This document shows positions 46,501 through 57,299 of a stretch of DNA of 64,000 bases, one piece after another. Where the stretch lies: positions 34,805,818 to 34,869,817 of the forward strand of contig NC_089239.1 in the NCBI RefSeq assembly GCF_963924675.1, written 5' to 3'. The notes beneath the pieces are model-generated. The model saw only the letters and a program-made list of their open reading frames with translations, was not told where the DNA came from and ran no database searches. The translations under genes and the position numbers were made by a program. This DNA comes from Phocoena phocoena (Eukaryota; Chordata; Mammalia; Artiodactyla; Phocoenidae). Position 1 is the stretch's first letter, and each line of letters begins with the position of its first letter.

Positions 46501-46629
46501 TGGATTTTGTTTCAAAAATTACTACTTGTCCTCGATGAGAAGCACATTACCCAGCATGAGATCTCTTGAAATTCTCTGAACCTTAGATTCTGGGGTACTG
46601 GAGAGATTGAGAAATGAGGAAAGGAATCA

Positions 46630-46760
46630 AAATTTATGAAACACCCACTATGTGTTAGACATATGCTAAGTACAATACATGTATTATACCCTTTAATAAT
46701 CTATGATGGCGTTATTGTTATTCCTACATTGTAAGTCAGAACTTTACATACAATAAAGCA
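46630..46760 (-). repeat. MIR fragment, antisense
   Basis: AAACACCCACTATGTGTTAG, CATATGCTAAGTACAATACA, GTATTATACCCTTTAATAAT and GCGTTATTGTTATTCCTACA follow a reversed MIR tail and core. Confidence 0.75.
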
Positions 46761-47459
46761 GGGGAACTTGTTTCCATGGTATGCAAAGTCTCCTAACAGT
46801 GGGAAAAGTTGCCAGTGAACACATACCACCAGCACCGCCTAAGGCTCATATTCCCGTGAGCTTGCAATCCACCATCCTAGGAGCTCCCTGAAACCTTCTG
46901 TGTCCACAAGCTAAGCTAGGATGTTCCTTGCCCAGAGATTTTGGCGTGCTCCGTAAGGGGCCAAGAGTGTTTAATCACGAGTGGAAAATAACTAATTCTG
47001 TTCTATGCTTTTCCTTTTTCATGCTTATTAAGAGGAGTTGAACCATGAAGTATAAATTGAGCCACATGTTTAGAAACCCTCCAGGAACTGAAGACTGTAG
47101 ATCTTATTTTTAAGGATTTTATGTGTAGTAATAGCTTTGTTATTGATAGTGGGTTTTGTACACACGCCTCATCTTTGAGTTACTAAAAAATACCACCAGA
47201 AACTGCATTCCCAGGAACAATGGAACCCTTTGTGAAGTGTTTCCTCCCTGAAGAATAGTAAAATGTCAAACAGACAGAAGTAGGAAAAATTATGCCTCCA
47301 AACAGCTGCGTTGCCACTGTAACTTGTGGCAACACCATTTCCTACTGTACACGGAGTCTGCTAACCACCTATTATTCTACCAAAATGCCATCTTGATAAA
47401 AGAAAAAGATTTTAATTATTCACCGCTGTTTCATATCTAGAGTAACTATAATAAAAATT

Positions 47460-47660
47460 ATGCCCATTTTGAGCACCTGTGAAGTAGGCCCTTCACATAT
47501 ATCTCTCCTACTTAATCCTATTACAATTCCCATTTCAGAGCTGGAAAAAAACAGGTTAAGCAGAATCACAAATTTCCCCCGCAAAAAAACTCAGACATTA
47601 AGCTTGAAAAGCATGGATTTGAACCCAGTTTTATCCAAGGCCAAACAAAGCCTTTCATTT
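47460..47660 (-). repeat. MIR fragment, antisense
   Basis: AAGTAGGCCCTTCACATATA, CCTACTTAATCCTATTACAA, TTCCCATTTCAGAGCTGG and GCATGGATTTGAACCCAG show a reversed MIR down to its B-box region. The 79-codon plus frame over it is a by-product. Confidence 0.8.
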
Positions 47661-47949
47661 TTCACTACGGTAGGCTGCCTCGGCAATTACAGCACATAAT
47701 TGTAACGATAATGCCTTGTTTACCTACACCTTCTACAAGTGCTGAAATGCTGCAGAAAAGCCTACAACGGATTTTCTGTCCATGCCCATGAGATGAGTGT
47801 ATGTATATTATTACTCACAGGCACCTCGTACACACATTACATTGAAGTTGGACCTGCGTCTGAGGACTCTCGATGCAAAAATGCTTCTTACTCTTGAGCA
47901 GATTTCCAAAACAAATTAAATGGAAAGAACAGGAGTCCAAAAATGAGAT

Positions 47950-48075
47950 TGCCTTTTTGTTTTGAATTTTATTTAATTTATTTTTTTAAACAGCAGGTTC
48001 TTATTAGTTATCTACTTCATACATATTAGTGTATATATGTCAATCCCAGTCTCCCAGTTCCATCCCACCACTCAT
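47950..48075 (-). mobile_element. L1 3' end fragment, antisense
   Basis: TTTATTTAATTTATTTTTTT followed by CAGCAGGTTCTTATTAGTTA, CATATTAGTGTATATATGTC and AATCCCAGTCTCCCAGTTCC is a reversed L1 3' UTR of a variant lacking the TGTACAGCAAAGTGA block seen in the other copies. Confidence 0.85.
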
Positions 48076-50279
48076 GAGGGAGATCTGTTATGCTTCATGG
48101 TTCTGTAAGAGCAGATTCGTGTCCCATAATGCATAAATTAGTAATTATTCATTACTAACTAATTAATATTGGTTAGTAAGAATGGAGAGTTTTATTTTTT
48201 TAATTTAATATATGTTTAATATATGTAACATCAGTATAAAGCTAATGATAGCTTGTCTAACAGTGAGTATCTGGTCCCTGAATTTTCAATAGTTTTTAGT
48301 TAATTTAATTATTTCACTTTTTTCCTACTTGTGTTTTTCCACCCCACCCCGCCCCCGCCCCCGGCCTTCAATTTGAATTTTGTGAATCTCTCAGCCCTTA
48401 CAGAATTCATTAAATCTATATCTAGAGTGAAAAGGGGCCAACTTTAGCTTTGTTTGGTGATTCTCATTTTGAGCGCAAATGTGTAATCGACACCTGCTGT
48501 CTGGGCGTGTGTTAGGTAGTTTACTGTGCGTGCTGCCGGGGAGGGTAACACAACAGTGCTTTGGACAGACTAAACGTTTGCAGGTGAGCCTTCCCGCGCT
48601 TCCTCTCCACGTGGTACAGAGCGAGTAGGGCTGGTTTGAAGTCCTTTACCTTCCCTTCTTTACTGTGACAGATACGTCAGGCTGGTATTATTTAAACACA
48701 CCAGCAGCCTGGGCGTCTGTTATTTAAGATGCTACCCATCCCCGTGACTGAGAGAAAAGCTGGCAAGATAGCACGAGTTCAGTTACCTGGCATTTTCAAC
48801 TCTATATTTCACTTAATGTGAACGATATTTTTCATTAGCTTGAAGATAAATTTTATAAATTGTTAAAAAATGGATTTCGCTTATTGAGTTGGTGTGTTGA
48901 AATAATCATAATATAGCAATAGTTGTTTTTTTTCATACCATAGGTAATTACATGAACACTTATAGCCCTCAATATTACATCTAAGAATCACGTACAATGA
49001 TACATGATAAACCTGGCTTAAACTATTAAAAAATATCAAAATATTCTCCTGAAAAAAGTTTTTAAATTACATCTGCTTTCTTCTGAAAAAGACGCCCCAG
49101 AGCATTAACTTTTAATTCTGGAATTCAGTGTGCACTATGCAGTGATACAAATCTGTATGCATTCAGTTTCAAGGACAGAGGAAATGCCAAAGTGTTTTAC
49201 CACCAGAGTGATCACTGTATTTTTGTTCCAAGAATAAAGGACAGAATTTGAAACATAATTTTGCTCTCTGTGATTAGCATTTTTATTTTCCTGCCTAGTG
49301 ATTGGAGTCAGCTCTCCGTGGAGCAGTGGGGGTTGTGTCTACTTATCACACGGCCTGGGCGGGAGCAAAAGCTCGATGGCCAAGCTCCCTGGAGTCCTAA
49401 AGAGATGAGCAAAATCCACCTCTCTAAGCTTCAGATTCTAAATCCAGACTGGGTAGCTTACTTTTACAGTAATTAGCGGAGGAGCAATCTTGTTTAGTTG
49501 AAATGAAAGAACTTTTCTGTGAACCAGAAGCTCCCGCCAGGATCGAAGATAAGGAAGGGGTGATACTTCTGCGCTGGCAGGTCTACTAAGGCCGCCTTTG
49601 CTACTGAAGGAAACTCAGTAGACATCTATAATCTATTAATATACGCTTCTTATGAGACACAAGTGCTGGCTGGAACCAAGGCACTTTTCCAAAGGAGATC
49701 CACAGTCGCTGTAACATGGCAGTGTTACGTGCAGTAACTGACATTCGAGTCCTCACTCACGGAATGGAAAGGGGACTGGAGGATTGCTGCACAAAGGTCT
49801 CATCGGCCGAGGTGGTGTGTGCTGTGGGGTCTCTACACACAGCTGGCAAGACCAGTGGCCTAGCCGCTTTGCTTATGTCGACACATACTTGCCCCAGCCT
49901 TTGTTACCCACCATATCGGTGAGTACATCTTAGCTATATTGAAATCCAGACAGAATATTCAACTTGCTAACAAACTTAGTTCAAGATTATTTTTTAAAAA
50001 AATCAATTAATGTTGAAAACATGTAAGAAAAAACTATGTGGAAATTATCTATATATTCAGAATAACTCACAAAATCCGCATTCCTGTGAACTTAGAGTAC
50101 AAGCTGCCGAAGTAACAAGAACGTTGGACATAAAGTCAAAGGAGGAAGAGAGTAGTATCCTAGAAGCCGGAGTCAGTGGGTGATTCTTAATTGAGCCCCG
50201 TCCAAGCCAGGTGTGCGTATTATCTGTCTGCACTGGCGAGCCTCTTCCAACGTGGGCCTGAATCTTCGAAGAGGAAGAT
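48076..50279. other. Unassigned sequence with a C-rich G4 motif
   Basis: Four C runs at 48342-48362 give a minus-strand G-quadruplex motif. The part at 48420-48620 may contain a very eroded L2/MIR-type relic (a GTAACACAACAGTGCTTTGG block). Frames at 49261-49476 and 49716-49922 have no domain. Confidence 0.4.
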
Positions 50280-50515
50280 CTTGACGGTGCTTCCTTCTCC
50301 TTTAAAACTCAGCTTGGGCATCCATCATCCCTCCCGGTAACTGCCTCTGGCTACCTCTCTGAGGTCTGAATATCTTTCCCGTCATATGCTGGACACACCC
50401 CTGTAGTTAGTCTTTGAGTTACAATTATGCCTTGAGAGTGTTTCCACTGCTTTGTCACAGTATCTTGTTCATGGCAAGGGCCAGTGATGGGTACTGAATG
50501 AGTGATTTCTAGTTG
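50280..50515 (+). repeat. L2 LINE 3' fragment, sense
   Basis: CTCCTTTAAAACTCAGCTTG and GGGCATCCATCATCCC correspond to the L2 TCAGCTCAGGCATCACCTCC block, and GTATCTTGTTCATGGCAAGG followed by GTACTGAATGAGTG matches its tail. Confidence 0.55.
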
Positions 50516-51725
50516 TGTTGTCTCTTAGCCCTGAAATCTCAAATGGAGCCACACTGGATCCCGTCCTCCTGGTTACTGGCACATGTACATTCAACTCTTT
50601 GCATCAGCAGCTGGTTCCCACCAGCCCTCATCATTCATCCTCAGTAGACACTGATAGAGAGATCAGAACTTGAAATTTTAATAGACATGTTATTTTTTCT
50701 TTCTGTAGATAATTAGTGAATATTATTATTACTGTTGTCGTTGTTGTTAGGTACTCTGCAATTCCCTTCATTTTGCATTCTCTAATATCCCATCCCCCCC
50801 AAAAATCTTAATTTTCCTTTAATAACAACAGCACTAAGTACTTAGGATTTCTTATGCTTCTCTCTAATGATAAGATGACTTTTCACCTCCCCTACTTCCA
50901 CAGGAAAGGTCATTAGGTTAGCTGAGAACATCAAGGAAACTTTTCTCAATTAACAAAAATCTCACCACTCTGTCATCTGTAGATCTCATATTATACAATT
51001 ATCAGGTGTAAAGATTATATCTTGTTTCAGTTATTTTAAAATTAGTACTTAAAATCTGTCCCAAAGCAGAAAGGCATTGATTAAAAAAAAAAAAAAAAAA
51101 AAGTCTAGAGGTACAGAAAACTGGAAGAATGAGTAGTAAATCATCAACATGAAGTGGCATATACTAGGCAAACGTGCATTTGCTAGGATCACTTGCATTG
51201 CCAGATCTCACTCTTCCGAGGGATCTGGACTGCCCTCAAGAGAAGGCTAGGTTAGTTTGGAAAGCAGAGCAGTCTTGTTAGCTCCTGAACAGTCGAGAAG
51301 GTTCAGAACTATTGCTTTCAAGCTGCTATGCTCAGATCTACTCTGGGTCTATAAGAAAACACTTGGTCCTCCAAAGAGAACTTGAAATTCCCCTGACCTT
51401 CCTGGAAGTTAGGCTGAAATTCAGGTACCTTTAGACCTGCAGGCAATACTGTTCCTCCTACTTGGCTTGTTAAATTCTCCCAGAGCAGTTGCTTCCAAGC
51501 AGAGAGACCATTGCTGTGGTAGGCGGAGGTAGAGAAGAGGCTTATATAAAATCCCGTTCTTGAAGTGCTGCCCTTGGTACAGTTTACCCAGCAGTAAGCA
51601 TTGCGTTTGAAGAGCCTGTCACAGTTGCACAAATTAAATGTTTTATTTATAAAATTGTATGAGTTTTTAAAAAGTTACGAAAACACATCATATACCCTAT
51701 GCTATGATCATACCATATGATTGTT
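50516..51725. other. Unassigned sequence, no gene seen
   Basis: A 104-codon minus-strand frame at 51318-51632 has no recognised domain. An A run of about 19 lies at 51084-51102 without an identifiable element beside it. Confidence 0.4.
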
Positions 51726-51736
51726 CAGCAAGACTT

Positions 51737-52078
51737 TTTTCTTACAGATTTTTAAAAATTAATTTTTATTGGAGTATGGTTGATTTACAATGTCATGTTA
51801 GTTTCTGCTGTACAGCAAAGTGAATCAGTTATACGTATATCCACTCTTTTTTAGATTCTATTCCCATATAGGTCATTACAGACTATTGAGTAGAGTTCCC
51901 TGTGCTGTACTGTAGGTTCTTATTATCTATCTTATATGTAGTAGCGTGTATATGTCAATCCCAATCTCCCAATTTATCCCTCCCCCACTCTTTCCCCCTG
52001 GTAGCCATAAGTTTGTTTTCTACGTCTGTGACTCTATTCCTGTTTTGTAAATAAGTTCATTTGTGCGATTTTTTTTTA
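51737..52078 (-). mobile_element. 5'-truncated L1 3' UTR, antisense, with TSD
   Basis: AATTTTTATTGGAGTATGGT, TGATTTACAATGTCATGTTA, CTGTACAGCAAAGTGAATCA, TAGTAGCGTGTATATGTCAA and CTATTCCTGTTTTGTAAATA give the complete reversed L1 3' UTR. An exact 11-bp duplication CAGCAAGACTT flanks it (51726-51736 and 52079-52089). Confidence 0.93.
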
Positions 52079-52487
52079 CAGCAAGACTTCTGAAATGTAA
52101 TCACAGATTGGCAAGAAGAAAATATCAATAGTGTATATAATAGTTTTCCTACTTATTTACAATTAGTAAATAATAGTCTCCTAAAGTAGCGTCCTGCATT
52201 TCTTCGCATCTGTTTCTTTCTCTGTTATTGAGATAATATTGATTTATTAACGTTATGTAAGTTTCATGCATACAACATTATGTTCCTGCTTCTGTATAAT
52301 CTATAATGTGCTGACCACCAAAAATTTATTTCCATTCCTCACTATGCATTTGATCCCCTTTACCTATTTTCCCTTCCCTCACCGCCACCCCTTCTCCTCT
52401 GGTAACCACCACTCTGTTCACTGTGTCTACGTGTTTGCTTTGTTTGGTTTGGTTTGTTCATTTGTTTTGTTCTTGTTTATTAGTTTT

Positions 52488-52646
52488 TTATGTTCCACTT
52501 ATGAGTGAAATCGTATGGTATTTGTCTTTCTCTGTCTGACTTATTTCACTTAGTGTAATACCCTCGAGCTCTATCCATGTTACCCCAAATGGCAAAATTT
52601 CATCACTTTTATGACTGAATAATATTCCAGTGTGTGTGTGTGTGTG

Positions 52647-52717
<71 letters not shown>

Positions 52718-52805
52718 CCCACATCTTCTTTATCCATTCATCTGTTGATGGGCACTTAGGTTGTTTACATATCTTGGCTATTGTAAATAATGCTGCAGTG
52801 AACAT
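52488..52805 (-). pseudogene. L1 ORF2p C-terminal remnant split by a microsatellite
   Basis: The minus-strand translation begins MFTAALFTIAKICKQPKCPS, continues TDEWIKKMWG, then breaks into Tyr-Ile and His-Thr dipeptide repeats encoded by the expanded TA and TG runs, then resumes with ISQTEKDKYHT-like ORF2 sequence. The expansion kept the frame open, but the protein end is destroyed and the element lacks its 5' half. Confidence 0.85.
52631..52717. repeat. Palindromic (TG)12-CGCG-(TA)24-(CA)5 microsatellite
   Basis: TG repeats at 52631-52654, CGCG at 52655-52658, TA repeats at 52659-52706, CA repeats at 52707-52716. The TG and CA runs are complementary and flank the self-complementary TA run, so the whole can fold as one imperfect hairpin. 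It sits where L1 normally has a short TATATGTACCACA stretch, the likely seed. Confidence 0.96.
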
Positions 52806-53225
52806 GGGGGAATAGATAATTTTTCAGATGCGTTTTTTGGTGGTCTTTGGGAGAATGCCCAGAAGTGGGATATCTGGATCGTATGGTAGTTCTATTCTTA
52901 ATTTTTGAAGGACTCTCCGTAGTGTCTTCCACAGTGGCTGCACCACTTTGCATTCCCACCAGCAGTGCACTAGGGCTCCCTTTCCTGTGCATCCTAGCCA
53001 ACACTTGCTATTGCTTGTTCATAATAGCTCTTCTAACAAGTGTGAGGTGATATCTAATGTGGTTTTGACTTGCATTTCTTTAATGATTAATGATGTTGAG
53101 CATCTTCTCATGTGTCTGTTGGCCACCTGTGTATCTTCTTTGGAAAAATGTCTTTTCAGCTCCTCTGCTCCACTTTTTAATCAGGTTATTTTGCTGTTGT
53201 GAGTTGTCTGTGTAGTTTGGATATT

Positions 53226-54301
53226 AACCCCTTATCAGATGCATCGTTTGCAGGTATCTTCTCCCATTCAGTAGGTTTCGCCTTTTTCTTTTACTGACGA
53301 TTTCCTTTAACCCCTTATCAGATGCATCGTTTGCAAGTATCTTCTCCCATTCAGTAGGTTTCGCCTTTTTCTTTTACTGACGATTTCCTTTAACCCCTTA
53401 TCAGATGCATCGTTTGCAAGTATCTTCTCCCATTCAGTAGGTTTCGCCTTTTTCTTTTACTGACGATTTCCTTTAACCCCTTATCAGATGCATCGTTTGC
53501 AAGTATCTTCTCCCATTCAGTAGGTTTCGCCTTTTTCTTTTACTGACGATTTCCTTTAACCCCTTATCAGATGCATCGTTTGCAAGTATCTTCTCCCATT
53601 CAGTAGGTTTCGCCTTTTTCTTTTACTGACGATTTCCTTTAACCCCTTATCAGATGCGTCGTTTGCAGGTATCTTCTCCCATTCAGTAGGTTTCGCCTTT
53701 TTCTTTTACTGACGATTTCCTTTAACCCCTTATCAGATGCATCGTTTGCAGGTATCTTCTCCCATTCAGTAGGTTTCGCCTTTTTCTTTTACTGACGATT
53801 CCCTTTAACCCCTTATCAGATGCATCGTTTGCAAGTATCTTCTCCCATTCAGTAGGTTTCGCCTTTTTCTTTTACTGACGATTTCCTTTAACCCCTTATC
53901 AGATGCATCGTTTGCAAGTATCTTCTCCCATTCAGTAGGTTTCGCCTTTTTCTTTTACTGACGATTTCCTTTAACCCCTTATCAGATGCATCGTTTGCAA
54001 GTATCTTCTCCCATTCAGTAGGTTTCGCCTTTTTCTTTTACTGACGATTTCCTTTAACCCCTTATCAGATGCATCGTTTGCAGGTATCTTCTCCCATTCA
54101 ATAGGCGCCTTTTTCTTTTACTGACGATTTCCTTTAACCCCTTATCAGATGCATCGTTTGCAAGTATCTTCTCCCATTCAGTAGGTTTCGCCTTTTTCTT
54201 TTACTGACGATTCCCTTTAACCCCTTATCAGATGCGTCGTTTGCAGGTATCTTCTCCCATTCAGTAGGTTTCGCCTTTTTCTTTTACTGAGGGTTCCCTT
54301 T
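53226..54301 (+). repeat. L1-derived minisatellite, 13 copies of 83 bp
   Basis: Copies start at 53226, 53309, 53392, 53475, 53558, 53641, 53724, 53807, 53890, 53973, 54056, 54136 and 54219. All are 83 bp except copy 11 (80 bp, which lost TTT in its TAGGTTTCGCC motif). Each opens AACCCCTTATCAGATGC, has TATCTTCTCCCATTCAGTAG in the middle and CTTTTACTGACGATT near the end. Variants: GCGTCG for GCATCG in copies 6 and 13; CAGGTA for CAAGTA in copies 1, 6, 7, 11, 13; GATTCCC for GATTTCC in copies 7 and 12. The unit is itself antisense L1 ORF2 sequence, and the flanking L1 continues on both sides, so the array arose inside the L1. Confidence 0.97.
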
Positions 54302-54405
54302 CCTGCGCAGAAGCTTTTCAATTTGATGAAATCTCATTTGTTTAATTTTGCTTTTGTTTTCCATGCCTGAGGAGACAGGTCTAGAAAGATATTGCTAAGA
54401 CTGGA

Positions 54406-54690
54406 CATCTACTTCTTGATAGAGCATTGCTAACATATTTTTAGAAGCATTGGACACATCTCTTTAAGCCAAATGACAGTTCACTGACTGAAAATAGGTA
54501 AAACTTCAAAAGCAGTTTTATTCTTAGGTGTTTATAACTTAACCCAGAATTATTTCGGTGACTGTTAATCTGAACCCCAGAACACACATGCCTGATGCTC
54601 ACTTTAGTCGATACCATACTTTTCTTTAAAGAAATCCCCCATGTGTTCATGCGTGCATATATGCACATCCACATACACTTCAGAAATTAT
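54406..54690. other. Unassigned spacer between two L1 copies
   Basis: About 285 bp of non-repetitive-looking sequence separates an antisense L1 from a sense L1. It includes an alternating-like GTGCATATATGCAC palindrome near 54652-54665 and no other feature. Confidence 0.4.
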
Positions 54691-54700
54691 GAAATGTTTC

Positions 54701-54913
54701 ACACGTAGGAAGCAACCTACATGTCCATCAACAGAAGAAGGGACAAAGAAGATGTGGTACATATATGCAATGGAATATTACTCAGCCGTAAAATGGAACG
54801 AAATGGGGTCATTTGCAGAGATGTGGATGGACCTAGAGACTGTCTTACAGAGTGAAGTAAGTCAGAACGAGAAAAATAAATATCGTACATTAACGCGTAT
54901 ATGTGGAATCTAG
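54701..54913 (+). pseudogene. L1 ORF2p C-terminal remnant
   Basis: Translation shows RRKQPTCPSTEEGTKKMWYI, YAMEYYSAVKWNEM, MWMDLETVLQSEVSQNEKNK and ends RICGI at the normal ORF2 stop. The usual DEWIKKMW reads EEGTKKMW here, and there is no catalytic domain. The open frame starts at 54641, upstream of the element, by chance. Confidence 0.88.
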
Positions 54914-55234
54914 AAAAGTGGTATAGATGTTATCTGCAAAGCAGAAATAGACACAGATGTAGGGAACAAATGTACGGATACCACGGGGGAAGGAGGGCGC
55001 TGGGATGAACTGGGAGATTGGGATTGACTTACATACACTACTGCGTATAAAATAGATAACTAATGAGAACCTACTGTATAGCACGGGGAACTCTGCTCAG
55101 TGCTCTGTGGTGACCTAAATGGGAAGGAAGTCCGAAAAAGAGGGGAAATATGTATACGTGTGGCTGACTCACTTGGCTGTACTGCAGAAACTGACACAGC
55201 GGCGTAAAGCAACTATACTCCAATTTAAAAAACA
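54701..55234 (+). mobile_element. 5'-truncated L1, sense, ORF2 end plus 3' UTR
   Basis: Reads GAAGCAACCTACATGTCCAT, GGAATATTACTCAGCCGTAA, GGGATTGACTTACATACACT, CTGTATAGCACGGGGAACTC and CAACTATACTCCAATTTAAA. A 9-bp duplication AAATGTTTC flanks it (54692-54700 and 55235-55243); the following bases differ by a small indel. It lies head-on to the array-bearing L1. Confidence 0.92.
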
Positions 55235-55479
55235 AAATGTTTCTCACATAGAGTACGTATAACGTATGTGGGAGGGCTTATAAACCATAATGAGGAAACT
55301 AGGGTACCCTTGACCCAAGAGGTAAAACCTAACCAATACCTTGAAGCCTTTACCTTGCCCTCCCCTGATCACAAACATCTCTCCACCAATCCTGTAGGTA
55401 AAAAAATGTTCTTATTTTCTGTGTTTTTAATATTTTTACCATGTGTGGATATAATGGTATGTTCTTAGTTTTACATGTT

Positions 55480-57060
55480 TGTAACTTTACATATGTTGAA
55501 TTGGAATGCATGTATCCTACTACAATTTGCATTGTTCACTTAATAATCTTAAAGGTGTATCCCTGTATGTAGCTGTTGTTAACTTTCTAAATGTAGCACA
55601 ATATACCTATTTGTTCTCCTCTAATAGATATTTGAGTTATTTCCACCTTTTGCTACTAAAAACTACACAGCCATGAGCATTTTTATCTGTCTCCTGGACC
55701 ACATGCAATGGAGTTTCTCTTGGACAGTGTTTTTCAAACTGTGAGCTGTAACCCTTTAGTGGGTTGTGAAATCAGTTCACTGAGTTAAAACCCCTTATAT
55801 TTTGTGTGTGTAATTTTGAAGAAAATAGAGGATATCAGAGTTTATAACACTTAGTACAAATAAGTTATTTTCTACAAGTTCTGTTATATATGTGTGTAAC
55901 ATTAAATTTTGACTGTGGATTGTGATAATATATATGAAACACGGCAATACAGGTACTTTTCTAATATGGAATTGCTGAGTCATAGGGTATAAGCACATAC
56001 AGTTTCTAAGATAATGCCAAATTGGTTTCAAAATTTGTTTTTAGAAAATTAACACTTTCACAGCAGTTTCCAGGGTGCGCTTGGGTAACATCGCCAGCAG
56101 CAGTTGTTATGGCAGACTCTTAAATTGTTCCTAACGTGGTGAATGCAAAATGACATGCGTGCCATTGTGATTTTAATATGCATACCATGATTACTAGTAA
56201 TGTTCCTCTAATATTTAAGGCCGTTAGGATTTCCTCTTTAGAGAAGTGCTTCTTCATGTTTTATTCCCATTTTTTTCATTTTGAGTTGTTTGTATTTTTG
56301 CTCATAAATTTCACATGTTTTATGGTTATATGTTTTCAAATGAAAATATCTTCTCCCAAAACTATGATTAGGTTTTTCGCTTCGTCTCTGTTATCCTTTG
56401 GTGAACAGAATTGTTCATTTTCATGTAGTCAAATGGACCACTCCTTTCCTTTAATCATTTGTGAATTTTGTGTTGTACAGAAGAATTCTTTCCCTACCCC
56501 AAGTCATAAAGCCATCATTGTATATTTTCTCCTATTATTCTTGAAGTTTTCATACTTTTGTCCAGCGGATATTTTAGGTATTTTGGGGTTACAGTTATTT
56601 CTTCGGCCAGCTGACAGTTTGATTTCTTTCTTTCTAGTCCTTATACTGATTTCTTTCACTTGACTTACTGCTTTGAGTAGAATATTCCATGCAAGAAACT
56701 GTCTCAGTCCTGACTCTAATGAGAATGCTTTTAAACATTTTATAATTAAATATAATATCGCTACAGAGTTTTTGTAAATATTCTTCATCAGCTTAAGTAT
56801 ATCTTCTATTTATAGTTTCTAAAAATAGATTTAGTCAAGAATACACATTGAATTTTATTGAATGTCTTTCTGCATTTATCGACATACGATATATTTTCCC
56901 CACCTTTAGTTTATTTATGTAGGATAAAACCAATATATTGTCTATATGTCATTATTTTAATATATTTCTGTATTTATTTCTGAGAGAAAACCATCTTGGG
57001 TGGGATTTATTTTTTAAATTGTTGTAATAGTTTATTAATACTTTGTTTTAAATATTTATA
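55480..57060 (-). mobile_element. Old L1M body, antisense, ORF2 region
   Basis: Reversed L1M blocks run over 1.5 kb: GGAATTGCTGAGTCATAGGG, TAGAGAAGTGCTTCTTCATG, AGAATTCTTTCCCTACCCCA, TTTTATTGAATGTCTTTCTG, and GGTGGGATTTATTTTT in place of the GGGATAAACCCAACTTGG region. It is heavily diverged, and a hAT element interrupts it at 55725-55952. Open frames of 161 codons (56178-56663, plus) and 94 codons (56504-56788, minus) fall within it and are not genes. The edges are estimates. Confidence 0.75.
55725..55952. mobile_element. hAT-type non-autonomous DNA transposon (probable)
   Basis: Starts CAGTGTTTTTCAAACTGTGA, a degraded form of the CAGTGGTTCTCAAAC terminal repeat of hAT elements. It continues with CCTTTAGTGGGTTGTGAAAT, AGAAAATAGAGGATATCAGA and GACTGTGGATTGTGATAATA, and ends in a poor match to the complement of the start. 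L1M sequence resumes directly after, so it is nested. The exact family is not named. Confidence 0.6.
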
Positions 57061-57299
57061 TTCATGGGTGAGATTGCACTATGACAGTCAATGAAGAGTG
57101 GTGCCTGCATTGAGTTCTGAAGCCTTTTCATATCAAGGAGTCGTAGGGAGGGGAAGTTTTTTCCAGAATGAAGGAAATATTAGCTATGATTAGAAAATAA
57201 GTACCTGTTTTTTGAAGTGCTACTTTTAAGTATCTTTACACTGAATATTCATTAACTTCAGAAATTTATAAACATTTATTAAATAATATAGTTCTGGTA

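Larger units (their letters stand above)
52225..54405 (-). mobile_element. L1 3' UTR and ORF2 end, antisense, carrying two arrays
   Basis: A second, distinct L1 of L1MA-like type: TTATTGAGATAATATTGATT, CTCTGGTAACCACCACTCTG, then ORF2 reversed through CATCTTCTTTATCCATTCAT, GTCTTCCACAGTGGCTGCAC, GAAAAATGTCTTTTCAGCTC, and after the array TGCGCAGAAGCTTTTCAATT and AGAAAGATATTGCTAAGACT. It is enlarged by a palindromic microsatellite (52631-52717) and by the 83-bp array (53226-54301). Without the arrays the L1 portion is about 1 kb. Confidence 0.9.

Noticed and set aside
53226..54301. CRISPR-like array
   Set aside because: The copies are directly adjacent, with no unique spacers, and derive from L1. 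The organism is a mammal.
56178..56663. 161-codon open frame, hydrophobic Phe/Leu-rich
   Set aside because: It lies on the opposite strand to an old L1M ORF2; the T-rich strand of L1 often gives such hydrophobic false frames.
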